From Micromonospora sp. WMMD980 (GTDB taxonomy: Bacteria; Actinomycetota; Actinomycetes; Mycobacteriales; Micromonosporaceae), in contig NZ_JARUBE010000003.1 in NCBI RefSeq assembly GCF_029626035.1, positions 6,510,001-6,574,000 of the forward strand: a DNA stretch of 64,000 nucleotides. The letters are read 5' to 3'. This document shows positions 1 to 8,181 of the stretch, one piece after another. Within the stretch, counting starts at the first letter, position 1; every line of letters starts with the position of its first letter. The position numbers were made by a program, and so were the translations under genes. The notes beneath the pieces are model-generated. The model was given only the letters and a program-made list of their open reading frames with translations. It did not search any database and was not told where the DNA came from.

Positions 1-1292
1 CGGCGCGTCGACTCCGGCCACGGCTCGTCGGTGCGGTGGTGCAGCAGGCCGAGGCAGGCCCAGACCTGCGCGCAGCGCACCCAGAGGGCGGGGTCCTGGT
101 CGCCGAGCACCCGGCCCAGCGCGGTGGGCGGCGCGTCCGGCGGACACGCCAGCAGGCCGAGCAGGTCGGCCAGGTCCAGCGTGGCCAGCCCGACCGCGGC
201 GTCGTACGCGGCCGGCGGGTGCGGCCAGGCGGGGTGGGCCAGTTGCCGGAGCCGCTGCGCCGCGTTCGCCGACGGGGGAGTGGCGTCGGCGGGCGGCACC
301 TGGGTGGGCGTCGGGCCGGCCGGGGTGACCTGGCCGAGCCATGGTCGACCACGGCAGCACTCGGCCAGGTCGCCGTGCTCGTGCGAGTCGTCCGGGTGAT
401 CGCGGACGAAGTCGGCGAGCGCCACCAGATGGTCCACGTCGCCGTCGCGCTGGAAGCGCAGCCGGTGCGCGGTGTGCACGGCGCAGTCGAAGGTCGGGTC
501 CTTGGCCAGCGCCCGGTCGACCCACGCCAGTGCCTCGTCGAGCCGGCCGTGGTCGGCGAGCGTGCCGGCGATGTCCGCGTAGACCGCCAGGTCGTCCGGG
601 TCGAGTGCCACCGCGCGTTCCAGCGCGGCGAGCGCGTCGCCGGTACGGCCGGCGCTGCGGTAGGCGTACCCGAGCCACACCTCGCCGAGCTTGGTGGGCT
701 CCGCGCGTACTCCCCGGGTGGCCCAGGTGACGGCGAGGGCGACCTCGCCGAGGCGCCGGGCCAGCGCGGACGCCGCGCCCAGCAGCAGCGGGTGGGCGGG
801 GTGCACGGTGATCGCGTTGCGGGCCAGGGTGAGGTAGGGCAGCAGCGGCTCGCGCAGCCGGCGTGGGACGGGGTCGGGCGTGGCGGCGCAGACCTGCATG
901 AGGATCCGGGCGGTCCGCTCCGGGTCGAGCCGCTCGGGCAGGTCGGCGGCGGTCACCCAGGGCACGGCGGCCCACGGCGCGCCGGGGGCGTAGCCGGTGG
1001 CGGCGGCCAGCAGGTCGAGCCCCTCGGCGGGGCGGCCGGCGGCGGCGAGCAGGTGCGCCCGGGCGACCACGGCGCCGACGAAGGCGTGCTGCCCGAGCGG
1101 GAAGAGGTCCAGGTCGCCGCCGCTGGCCGCGGCGAGCCGGGCGAGCGTCTCGTGCGCCTCGGGCAGGGTGGGGGAGCGCACCAGCGCGGCGGCGACGTGG
1201 TCGGCGGCGTGCTTGAGGTCGCCCTCGCCCAGCGCCAGCCGGGCCAGCGCGAGTTCCTCCTCCGCGGAGAGCGCGGCGTCGTCCTCGGGCAC
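1..1292 (-). CDS. Tetratricopeptide-repeat protein (partial, runs off left edge)
   Basis: The minus-strand frame starts at GTG 1292, preceded by a GGAAGGA ribosome-binding site, and stays open to the window edge, so the C-terminus is missing. The N-terminus reads VPEDDAALSAEEELALARLA. Helical repeats of the TPR type follow, for example a unit with SAGRTGDALAALERAVALDP and a next one with DHGRLDEALAWVDRALAKDP. The Ala/Leu-rich helix pairs fit a soluble scaffold or adaptor. No enzymatic motif, signal peptide or membrane segment is visible. It is divergent from the SIS gene at 1462, with about 170 bases between them that must hold both promoters. The TPR assignment is firm; the partner is unknown. 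Confidence 0.75.
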   Translation of the reverse strand, partial: MPEDDAALSAEEELALARLALGEGDLKHAADHVAAALVRSPTLPEAHETLARLAAASGGDLDLFPLGQHAFVGAVVARAHLLAAAGRPAEGLDLLAAATGYAPGAPWAAVPWVTAADLPERLDPERTARILMQVCAATPDPVPRRLREPLLPYLTLARNAITVHPAHPLLLGAASALARRLGEVALAVTWATRGVRAEPTKLGEVWLGYAYRSAGRTGDALAALERAVALDPDDLAVYADIAGTLADHGRLDEALAWVDRALAKDPTFDCAVHTAHRLRFQRDGDVDHLVALADFVRDHPDDSHEHGDLAECCRGRPWLGQVTPAGPTPTQVPPADATPPSANAAQRLRQLAHPAWPHPPAAYDAAVGLATLDLADLLGLLACPPDAPPTALGRVLGDQDPALWVRCAQVWACLGLLHHRTDEPWPESTR

Positions 1293-1461
1293 GTGGTCCT
1301 TCCATCGGCGGCGGGTCTGTCGGTCGGCCGGGCCAGCGTAGGGGATCTTGCCAATCAATGGTGATCCACTGCGCACTAGTGCTCGTTGCTTTGCTTCCTG
1401 CGGCCAAAACGTGCAAGACTGAGCATCGAACGCGCGGCAATCGCGCAGAAGGGGGTGCTGG

Positions 1462-2511
1462 GTGACGCGTCCAGGGACCGGAATGGCCGCCGACATCGAC
1501 GAGCAGCCGGCCGGCTACGAGCGCCTGCTCGCCACCGAGCACGCCACGGCGATCGCCCAGGTGGCGGCGGCCGTCGCGCGGCGGCGACCCCGCCACGTGG
1601 TCTTCACCGCCCGGGGCACCTCCGACCACGCCGCGCTCTACGCCGCCTACCTCACCGAGATCCGCCTCGGGCTGCCCGCCGGGCTCGCCTCGCCCAGCGC
1701 GGTCACCCTCTTCGGCGCCCGCCCCGACCTGTCCGACGCGCTCGTCGTCGGCGTCAGCCAGAGCGGCGGCTCGCCCGACCTCGCGGAGGTGCTGCGGGTG
1801 GCCCGGGACTCCGGCGCGCTCACCCTCGCGGTCACCAACAACCCCGACTCGCCGCTGGTGGAGACCGCCGAGTTGAGCGTGGACATCGCCGCCGGCCACG
1901 AGCGCGCGGTCGCCGCCACCAAGACCTACACCGCCGAGCTGCTCGCGCTCCTCATGCTCGTCGAGGGGGTACGCGCCGGCGACGGCGCGCTGCCCGCCGA
2001 GGAGCGGGACGCGCTGGCCCGGCTGCCCGAGTTGGCCGCCCGCACGCTCGCCGACGACACCCCGGCCCGGCTCGCCCCGCGCTACCGGTTCGCCGCCCAG
2101 CTCGTCACCACCGGCCGGGGCTACGCCTACCCGACCGCCCGGGAGGCGGCGCTGAAGCTGATGGAGACGTCCTACCTGCCGGCGCTCGCCTTCTCCGGCG
2201 CCGACCTGCTGCACGGCCCGCTCGCCATGACCGACCCGGACGTGCCGGTGCTCGCCGTGGTCGGCTCCGGCCCCGGCGGTGAGTCGATGCGCGAGGTGCT
2301 GCCCCGGCTCGGCGAGCGCCGGGCCGACGTGGTGGTGGTCGGCTCCGCCGAGGTCGGCGCCACCCGGATGGCGGTGCCCGACGTCGACGAGCGCTACGCG
2401 CCGCTGCTCGACATCCTGCCGCTGCAACGGCTCGCGCTGGCCCTGGCGCTGGCCCGGGGCGAGGACCCGGACGCACCACGCGGGTTGAAGAAGGTCACCG
2501 CGACGATGTGA
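1462..2511 (+). CDS. SIS-domain sugar-phosphate isomerase/deaminase-like protein
   Basis: This 349-residue protein contains two SIS (sugar isomerase) domains like the isomerase half of GlmS. The first carries ARGTSDHAALYAAYLTE and a SQSGGSPDL phosphosugar-binding loop around residues 94-102. The second carries YPTAREAALKLMETSY followed by LHGPLAM. The glutaminase domain with its N-terminal Cys is absent, so it is not a complete glucosamine-6-phosphate synthase. Stand-alone forms like this are usually annotated as NagB-II/AgaS-like aminosugar-phosphate isomerases or deaminases. The start is GTG 1462, with GAAGGGG about seven bases upstream; ATG 1483 is an alternative. It lies 24 bases before pdtaS in the same direction. 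The exact substrate is not decidable here. Confidence 0.82.
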   Translation: MTRPGTGMAADIDEQPAGYERLLATEHATAIAQVAAAVARRRPRHVVFTARGTSDHAALYAAYLTEIRLGLPAGLASPSAVTLFGARPDLSDALVVGVSQSGGSPDLAEVLRVARDSGALTLAVTNNPDSPLVETAELSVDIAAGHERAVAATKTYTAELLALLMLVEGVRAGDGALPAEERDALARLPELAARTLADDTPARLAPRYRFAAQLVTTGRGYAYPTAREAALKLMETSYLPALAFSGADLLHGPLAMTDPDVPVLAVVGSGPGGESMREVLPRLGERRADVVVVGSAEVGATRMAVPDVDERYAPLLDILPLQRLALALALARGEDPDAPRGLKKVTATM

Positions 2512-2535
2512 GCCCGGCGTGGCACGCTGTGGGGC

Positions 2536-4098
2536 GTGTCCACCCTCCGTGACCTCGCCGAGGAGCACACCACGCTCCGGCCGGCGGACATCGACCACCT
2601 GCACCGCATCGCCGGTGACTGGCAGCTGCTGTCCGACCTCTCCTTCGCCGACCTGCTGCTCTGGGTGCCGGTGGACGGCGACGGCACCTTCCTCTGCGTG
2701 GCCCAGGTGCGCCCGACCACCGCCCCCACCGCCTACCTCGACGACCAGGTCGGTCGCATCGTGGGCGGCCCCGAGGTGGCGCACCTGGAGGTGGCCCACC
2801 GGCAGGGGCGGATCTGGCGGGAGGGCGACCCGGTCTGGTACGGCGACGTGCCGGCCCGGCACGAGGCCATCCCGGTGTGGCTGCGCACCGGCGACGGGGA
2901 GAACGGCGAGGTCGTCGCCGTGGTCGGCCGGGACACCAACCTCTCCACCGCGCGCACCCCGAGCCAGCTCGAACTGAACTACCTGACCACCGCGGACGAC
3001 CTGGCCCAGATGATCGCCGACGGCACGTTCCCGCCGCCCCGGCACCCCGGCGAGACCACCTCCGCGCCCCGGGTCGGCGACGGCCTGGTGCGGCTGGACG
3101 CCAACGGCAAGGTCACCTACGCCAGCCCGAACGCGCAGTCCGCGTACCGCCGGCTGGGTTACGCCTCCCACCTGGTCGGGGAGGACCTGGCCAAGCTGCA
3201 CCGCCGGCTGGCCGGCGACCCGCTCGAAGGCACCGACGCGGGCAACGCGGTCCTCGCCGCGCTGCGCGGCGAGGCCCCGCCCCGGCGGGAGATCGACGCC
3301 CGGGGCGCCACCATGCTGACCCGGGCGCTGCCGCTGATGCCCGCCGGGGTGCCGATCGGCGCGCTGGTGCTGGTCCGCGACATCACCGAGGTACGCCGCC
3401 GCGACCGTGCCCTGATCACCAAGGACGCCACCATCCGGGAGATCCACCACCGGGTGAAGAACAACCTGCAGACCGTCGCCGCGCTGCTGCGCCTCCAGGC
3501 CCGGCGGGTGGCCATGCCGGAGGCCCGGGTCGCGCTGGAGGAGTCGGTACGCCGGGTCGCCTCCATCGCGCTGGTGCACGAGACGCTCTCCATGTCCAGC
3601 GACGAGGCGGTGGAGTTCGACGGCATCGTGGACCGGGTGGCCAGCGCCGCGACCGAGGTGGCCGCCACCGAGGTGACCGTCGGGATGCGCCGCACGGGCA
3701 GCTTCGGCGTACTGCCCGCCGAGATCGCCACGTCGCTGGTGATGGTGCTCAACGAGTTGCTGCTCAACGCCGTCGAGCACGGCTTCCCGCCGGCCGACGA
3801 GGACGCCGAGCCCGCGCCGGCCGACGCGCCGCGACCCGAGGTGGTGGTCTCGGTGCACCGGCGCCGCAAGGAGTTGCACGTGGCGGTCACCGACAACGGC
3901 GGTGGCCTGCCCGGGCAGTTCGACGCCGAGCGCGGCGGCAACCTCGGGCTCCAGATCGTCCGGGCGCTCGTCACCGGCGAGCTGCGCGGCACCATCGAGC
4001 TGCGCAACGGAACGGCCGGCGGCACCGAGGCGATCCTCGTGGTCCCGTTGGCCCGCGGCACCACCGACCGCCTCACCGGGCGAGCAGGGCCACCGTGA
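2536..4098 (+). CDS. pdtaS: PdtaS-type sensor histidine kinase
   Basis: This 520-residue cytosolic sensor kinase corresponds to PdtaS of mycobacteria, which phosphorylates the ANTAR-domain antiterminator PdtaR. The N-terminal His_kinase_N (GAF-like) domain begins DLAEEHTTLRPADIDHLHRI. A PAS-like segment around residues 180-290 follows (LVRLDANGKVTYASPNAQSA). The HisKA_2 phospho-acceptor box REIHHRVKNNLQTV has its histidines at 304/305. A HWE/HisKA_2-type ATPase carries NELLLNAVEHG and DNGGGLPG. There are no membrane segments. The PdtaR partner is not in this window. Its 3' end overlaps the convergent glycosyltransferase by 26 bases. In M. tuberculosis pdtaS lies convergent to whiB1, as it does here, except that about 5.6 kb now separate them. 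Confidence 0.92.
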   Translation: MSTLRDLAEEHTTLRPADIDHLHRIAGDWQLLSDLSFADLLLWVPVDGDGTFLCVAQVRPTTAPTAYLDDQVGRIVGGPEVAHLEVAHRQGRIWREGDPVWYGDVPARHEAIPVWLRTGDGENGEVVAVVGRDTNLSTARTPSQLELNYLTTADDLAQMIADGTFPPPRHPGETTSAPRVGDGLVRLDANGKVTYASPNAQSAYRRLGYASHLVGEDLAKLHRRLAGDPLEGTDAGNAVLAALRGEAPPRREIDARGATMLTRALPLMPAGVPIGALVLVRDITEVRRRDRALITKDATIREIHHRVKNNLQTVAALLRLQARRVAMPEARVALEESVRRVASIALVHETLSMSSDEAVEFDGIVDRVASAATEVAATEVTVGMRRTGSFGVLPAEIATSLVMVLNELLLNAVEHGFPPADEDAEPAPADAPRPEVVVSVHRRRKELHVAVTDNGGGLPGQFDAERGGNLGLQIVRALVTGELRGTIELRNGTAGGTEAILVVPLARGTTDRLTGRAGPP

Positions 4099-5833
4099 GG
4101 CCCGGGCGGGGCCAGACCTGGCGGACGGTGAAGCCGCCACGCAGCGCCTCGCCCTTGGCGCCGGGCACCGCCGCCAGCGGATCCGCCCGGCGGCCGGTGA
4201 CGACGAGCCAGACCCGGTCCACGCCGGCCAGGCAGCGGGCCGGATCCCCGCACTCGACGGCCCAGAGGCTGCCGTCCGCCCGCTGGTCGCGGACCACCAG
4301 CACGTCGCGGGGCACCCGCGACCCCAGGTGGTACGCCAGGCCCAGATCCGGGAAGAGCCAGCCGTCCCGGGGCGAGTAGACGACCGCGTCTCCCGGCCGC
4401 TGGCCGGCCGCGACGATCCGGGCCGCGCCGGCGTAGTCGACCGGTGCGCTGCGGGGCCACTCGTGGGTCCGGCACAACGCCACCTGGTCGGGCAGGCCGA
4501 GCAGCCCGGCCAGCGTGATCACGGCCAACGCCGCCCCGAGCCCACCGCCGGCACCCGTTCTCGTCGCGGCGGCTCCGGTCCTGGCGGGTGCTGTGCTGGC
4601 GGGTCCGGTTCCGGCTGGTCCCGCTGTGTGCGGTTCCGCTCGGGGCGGCCCTGTTCCGGCCGGCTCGGTTCGGGCGGGCTCGGTTCGGGGTGGCCCTGTT
4701 CCGGCCGGTCCGGATCGGGGCGGCTCGGTTTCGGGTGGTGCCGGAGCGGGCCGGGGGGTGCCGGCCGGCGTCGTCGCGGCCAGTGCGGCCCCGGCCAGCA
4801 CGCAGGCGAACGGCACGGTGAAGACCAGGTAGCGGGTCACCCAGAGCGGCACCACCGTGCCGGCGGCGAAGAGCAGCAGCACCGGCAGCAGCACCGCCGC
4901 CCCGGGCAGCAGCGACCGCCGGCCGAGCCGGGCCGAACCGAGCGCGGCGAGCCCCAGCAGGAACCCGCCCAGCACGCCGCTCTGCGCCAGCCCGCCCGGC
5001 AGCGACGCCAGATCCGGCAGGCGGGCCGGGTCCACCCAGTCGAGTTGCCGGCCGCGCTGTCCCCGGGCCACCAGCGCCAGCGGGCCCACCAGCAGAGCCG
5101 TCGGCAGCAGCGTCACCAGCCACCGCCCGAGCAATCGCCGGCCGGGCGCCGGTGCCGCTCGGGCGTCGCGCGCCACGTTCCCCGGTCCCGCCCCGGGCTC
5201 ACCGGGCGGGTCGAGGCCGGCGGTGGTTGGGCCGCGGGCGGCGGTCAGCAGCACCGCCACCGCGTGCGCGGCGAGCAGGGTGAGCGCGACCAGATGGAGC
5301 AGGCCGAGCGCGGCGACCGCGACCGCGTACCCGGCCCAGCGTCGCCAGGTCGGCCGGCGCAGCGCGTCGACCAGCAGCAGCGTGGCCAGCACGGCGAGCA
5401 GTGTGGCGAGCGCGTACGGGCGGGCCTCCTGGCCGTACCGCGAGGTGGCCGGAAGCACGGCGAACAGCAGCCCGGCCAGCAGCCCGGCCCGGTCACCGAC
5501 CAGGCGCGCGCCGAGCCGGGCGGTCAGCGCGGCGGCGGCCGCCATGGCGAGCGCGGAGGGCAGCCGCAGCGCCGTGGGCGAGGTGCCGGCCAGCGCGGTC
5601 CAACCGTGCATGAGCAGGTAGTACGGGCCGGTGGCGGCGTCGATGGTGCGGGTGAGGCGGACCAGGTCGGGAAGGGGGCGGGTGGCGGCGCTCCAGGTGG
5701 CCAGCTCGTCCCGCCAGGGCTGCGCGTGGCCGATCCGGACCAGGGTGACCGCGAGCGTGAGCAGGCCGGGAACCGCCCACACCGGCCAGCCGAGGCGGAC
5801 TCGGGACGGCGCAGGCTCGGCATGACCGCTCAC
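4073..5833 (-). CDS. GT-C (family 39-like) membrane glycosyltransferase
   Basis: This 586-residue polytopic protein has about ten hydrophobic helices and the GT-C hallmark of an acidic pair in the first periplasmic loop (HAQPWRDELATWSAATRP). SRYGQEARPYAL follows, which is typical of dolichol/polyprenol-phosphate-mannose-type transferases (PMT, family 39). It probably transfers a sugar from a polyprenyl-phosphate donor outside the membrane. An odd feature is a loop of about 65 residues near plus-strand 4550-4750, made of degenerate Pro-Thr-Glu-Arg-Gly units (TGPPRTEPARTEPAGTGP and similar) between two membrane segments. The open frame extends much further upstream, but only as antisense of sirA. 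GTG 5833 is the best start, with GTG 5848 possible; neither has a strong ribosome-binding site. Confidence 0.8.
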   Translation of the reverse strand: MSGHAEPAPSRVRLGWPVWAVPGLLTLAVTLVRIGHAQPWRDELATWSAATRPLPDLVRLTRTIDAATGPYYLLMHGWTALAGTSPTALRLPSALAMAAAAALTARLGARLVGDRAGLLAGLLFAVLPATSRYGQEARPYALATLLAVLATLLLVDALRRPTWRRWAGYAVAVAALGLLHLVALTLLAAHAVAVLLTAARGPTTAGLDPPGEPGAGPGNVARDARAAPAPGRRLLGRWLVTLLPTALLVGPLALVARGQRGRQLDWVDPARLPDLASLPGGLAQSGVLGGFLLGLAALGSARLGRRSLLPGAAVLLPVLLLFAAGTVVPLWVTRYLVFTVPFACVLAGAALAATTPAGTPRPAPAPPETEPPRSGPAGTGPPRTEPARTEPAGTGPPRAEPHTAGPAGTGPASTAPARTGAAATRTGAGGGLGAALAVITLAGLLGLPDQVALCRTHEWPRSAPVDYAGAARIVAAGQRPGDAVVYSPRDGWLFPDLGLAYHLGSRVPRDVLVVRDQRADGSLWAVECGDPARCLAGVDRVWLVVTGRRADPLAAVPGAKGEALRGGFTVRQVWPRPGLTVALLAR

Positions 5834-6094
5834 ACCCCGCAGCGTCACACGCCCACCCACCCCTGCCACCCCGCTCCGCCAATTCCGCCCCGACCGGTCC
5901 GTGACGGCGTCCGCCGGTCCGGTCGGCACCGCCAACTTCATGATCGACTCGACTGGGGCGGGGTGCCGGGGAGTGACGCTGGTCACCGGGGGTGGGGGGT
6001 GGACGGGTGTCGATCTGGGCGGAGGTGGCCCGTGATGTGGGATCACCGGGTCGGGCGGTGGTCGGGCCTGCCGGGGTGTGGCAGCATGAGGCAC

Positions 6095-6181
6095 ATGACC
6101 GCCGCTGTCGTCCGCCGCTTCGTGGCCCGTCGCCACGTCGACTACGGCCGCGTGCGCAGCGCGATCTGTCCGGCCCACTGA
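6095..6181 (+). CDS. Sulfur-operon leader peptide (28 aa)
   Basis: This short ORF lies 135 bases before the sulfite reductase start and reads MTAAVVRRFVARRHVDYG followed by RVRSAICPAH. Small actinobacterial peptides with the core RRHVD-x(2,4)-RV-x-SA-x-C are known upstream of sulfur assimilation and transport genes, and are annotated there as putative leader peptides. This copy has a single Cys near its end rather than a Cys run. ATG 6086, in frame three codons upstream, is an alternative start. The peptide stop is followed by a 7-bp hairpin at 6245-6263 before sirA. The likely role is translational sensing of cysteine or sulfur supply, with attenuation of the downstream operon; this is inferred from position and motif. 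Confidence 0.85.
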   Translation: MTAAVVRRFVARRHVDYGRVRSAICPAH

Positions 6182-6244
6182 CGACGCCCGACCCATCCGT
6201 CTCGGGCGCGTGTCCGCGCCGGCCGTCATCGACATCGCCGTCCA

Positions 6245-6263
6245 CGGCCCTGAAGAAGGGCCG
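6245..6263 (+). promoter_or_regulatory. Hairpin between leader peptide and sirA
   Basis: CGGCCCT and AGGGCCG form a perfect 7-bp stem around a GAAGA loop, 64 bases after the leader stop and 41 bases before the sirA ribosome-binding site. No U-tract follows, so it is not a classic intrinsic terminator. It could be one arm of an attenuation or Rho-dependent switch driven by the leader peptide. Confidence 0.4.
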
Positions 6264-6316
6264 GCCGTCGCGTCCGCGCTCCCAGGCACCGCAGCAGACA
6301 AACGGAGGACGCCGCG

Positions 6317-8026
6317 ATGGCGGTCAGCAGCACCCCCACCCGCCCCGACCAGCCGGCTCCCGCCGCCCGGGCGCCCCGTCGGCCGCGCGGCGAGGGCCAG
6401 TGGGCGCTCGGGCACCGCGAGCCGCTCAACCCCAACGAGCGGATCAAGAAGGACGACGACCCGCTGAACGTGCGGGACCGGATCGAGAACATCTACGCCC
6501 ACCGGGGCTTCGCCTCGATCGACCCGCAGGACCTGCGCGGCCGGTTCCGCTGGTGGGGCCTCTACACCCAGCGCAAGGCGGGCATCGACGGCGGGCGCAC
6601 CGCCGTGCTGGAGCCGCACGAGCTGGAGGACGAGTTCTTCATGCTCCGGGTGCGGGTGGACGGCGGCCAGCTCAACCTGGCCCAGCTCCGGGTGATCGCG
6701 GAGATCTCCCGGGAGTTCGCCCGGGACACCGCCGACATCACCGACCGGCAGAACATCCAGTACCACTGGATCCGGGTCGAGGACATGCCGGAGATCTGGC
6801 GCCGGCTGGAGGCGGTCGGCCTGCAGACCACCGAGGCGTGCGGCGACTGCCCCCGGATCGTGCTCGGCAGCCCGGTGGCCGGGGTGGCGCGCGACGAGCT
6901 GCTCGACCCCACCCCGGCGATCGACGAGATCGTCCGCCGGTACGTCGGCGACAAGCAGTTCTCCAACCTGCCCCGCAAGTTCAAGACCTCGATCTCCTGG
7001 CTGGTCGACACGCCGTACGAGGCGAACGACATCGCGTTCCTCGGCGTCGACCACCCGGAACACGGGCCGGGCTTCGACGTCTGGGTGGGCGGCGGGCTCT
7101 CCACCAACCCGATGCTGGCCAAGCGGCTCGGCGTCTGGGTGCCGCTGCACGAGGTGCCGGACGTGTGGGCCGGCGTGGTCGGCATCTTCCGCGACTACGG
7201 CTACCGCCGGCTGCGCAACCGGGCCCGGCTGAAGTTCCTGGTGGCCGACTGGGGCGTGGAGCGCTTCCGCGAGGTGCTGGAGAAGGACTACCTGGGCCGG
7301 GCCCTGCTCGACGGGCCGGCCGCGGAGCTGCCGGCGAAGCCGGTCGACCACATCGGCGTGCACCCGCAGCGCGACGGCGCCAACTACGTGGGCGCGGCCC
7401 CGGTGGTGGGTCGGGTGTCCGGCACCCAGCTCGCCGCGCTGGCCGACGTGGTCGAGGCGCACGGCAGCGACCGGGTGCGGCTCACGCCGTACCAGAAACT
7501 GCTGGTGCTGGACGTGGCGCCGGAGCGGACCGAGGAGCTGGTGACGGCGCTGCGCGGGATCGGCCTGGCGGCCCGGCCGTCGGCCTGGCGGCGCGGCACC
7601 ATGGCCTGCACCGGCATCGAGTTCTGCAAGCTGGCCATCGTGGAGACCAAGCGACGAGGCGAGGAGCTGGTGGCCCGGCTGGAGGAGCGGCTGCGCGACT
7701 TCGACGCGGACATCTCCATCCACCTCAACGGCTGCCCGAACGCCTGCGCCCGTACCCAGGTCGCGGATATCGGGCTCAAGGGCCAACTGGTGGTCGGTCC
7801 GGACGGCCGGCAGGTCGAGGGCTTCCAGGTGCACCTCGGCGGCGGCCTCGGCATGGCCGCGGGGCAGACCGCCGGCTTCGGCCGCAAGCTGCGCGGCCTG
7901 AAGACCACCGCCGACGACCTTCCGGAGTACGTGGAACGGCTGGCCCGCCGCTACCTGGCCGGCCGGACCGACGGCGAGAGCTTCGCCAACTGGGTGATCA
8001 GGGTCGACGAGGAGGAACTCCGATGA
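6317..8026 (+). CDS. sirA: Ferredoxin-dependent sulfite reductase (siroheme/[4Fe-4S])
   Basis: The 569-residue enzyme reduces sulfite to sulfide in assimilatory sulfur metabolism, using ferredoxin electrons. It has the duplicated nitrite/sulfite reductase architecture. The siroheme-[4Fe-4S] ligands are visible as ACTGIEFC (C-x5-C) near residues 433-438 and NGCPNAC (C-x3-C) near 475-479. Siroheme-contacting Arg and Lys residues sit in NLPRKFKTS. Length and motifs fit SirA of actinobacteria better than NirA, although the two are close. GGAGG at 6304-6308 lies eight bases before ATG 6317. The stop overlaps the next start (ATGA at 8023-8026), so translation is coupled. It heads an operon with a zinc ribbon, cysH and a chelatase, downstream of a leader peptide. 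Confidence 0.92.
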   Translation: MAVSSTPTRPDQPAPAARAPRRPRGEGQWALGHREPLNPNERIKKDDDPLNVRDRIENIYAHRGFASIDPQDLRGRFRWWGLYTQRKAGIDGGRTAVLEPHELEDEFFMLRVRVDGGQLNLAQLRVIAEISREFARDTADITDRQNIQYHWIRVEDMPEIWRRLEAVGLQTTEACGDCPRIVLGSPVAGVARDELLDPTPAIDEIVRRYVGDKQFSNLPRKFKTSISWLVDTPYEANDIAFLGVDHPEHGPGFDVWVGGGLSTNPMLAKRLGVWVPLHEVPDVWAGVVGIFRDYGYRRLRNRARLKFLVADWGVERFREVLEKDYLGRALLDGPAAELPAKPVDHIGVHPQRDGANYVGAAPVVGRVSGTQLAALADVVEAHGSDRVRLTPYQKLLVLDVAPERTEELVTALRGIGLAARPSAWRRGTMACTGIEFCKLAIVETKRRGEELVARLEERLRDFDADISIHLNGCPNACARTQVADIGLKGQLVVGPDGRQVEGFQVHLGGGLGMAAGQTAGFGRKLRGLKTTADDLPEYVERLARRYLAGRTDGESFANWVIRVDEEELR

Positions 8027-8181
8027 GCGATGCTCGATCTGCGCCTCTCTACTGCCCGTACTGCGGCGAGGAGGATCTGCGTCCGCACGAGGCCGGGCAC
8101 GGCGCCTGGGAGTGCCACGCCTGCGCCCGGGTCTTCTCGGTGCGGTTCACCGGCCTGCTGAGCCGGGCGGTGAACCGGTGA
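8023..8181 (+). CDS. Small zinc-ribbon protein of the sulfite reductase operon
   Basis: This 52-residue protein has two CxxC knuckles, YCPYCGEED and WECHACARVF, which should bind one zinc ion. It overlaps sirA by four bases and cysH by four bases (GTGA), so it is translated as part of the sulfur operon. I recall an equivalent small uncharacterised gene between sirA and cysH in streptomycetes. Function is unknown; a redox, ferredoxin-docking or metal-delivery role for sulfite reductase or CysH is a plausible inference only. Confidence 0.82.
   Translation: MSDARSAPLYCPYCGEEDLRPHEAGHGAWECHACARVFSVRFTGLLSRAVNR

Noticed and set aside
36..1364. 442-codon plus-strand frame at the left edge
   Set aside because: Antisense of the TPR gene, whose repeats are clear on the other strand.
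4550..4760. Short tandem nucleotide repeats that might suggest a CRISPR or minisatellite
   Set aside because: Repeats are degenerate, of unequal length, lack spacers and keep the reading frame of the glycosyltransferase.
3159..5123. 654-codon minus-strand frame overlapping pdtaS and the glycosyltransferase
   Set aside because: Out of frame with the recognisable glycosyltransferase and antisense to the PdtaS HisKA_2 domain.
5834..7834. In-frame extension of the glycosyltransferase to 7834
   Set aside because: Runs antisense through sirA and the leader peptide; the family N-terminus and signal anchor start near 5833.
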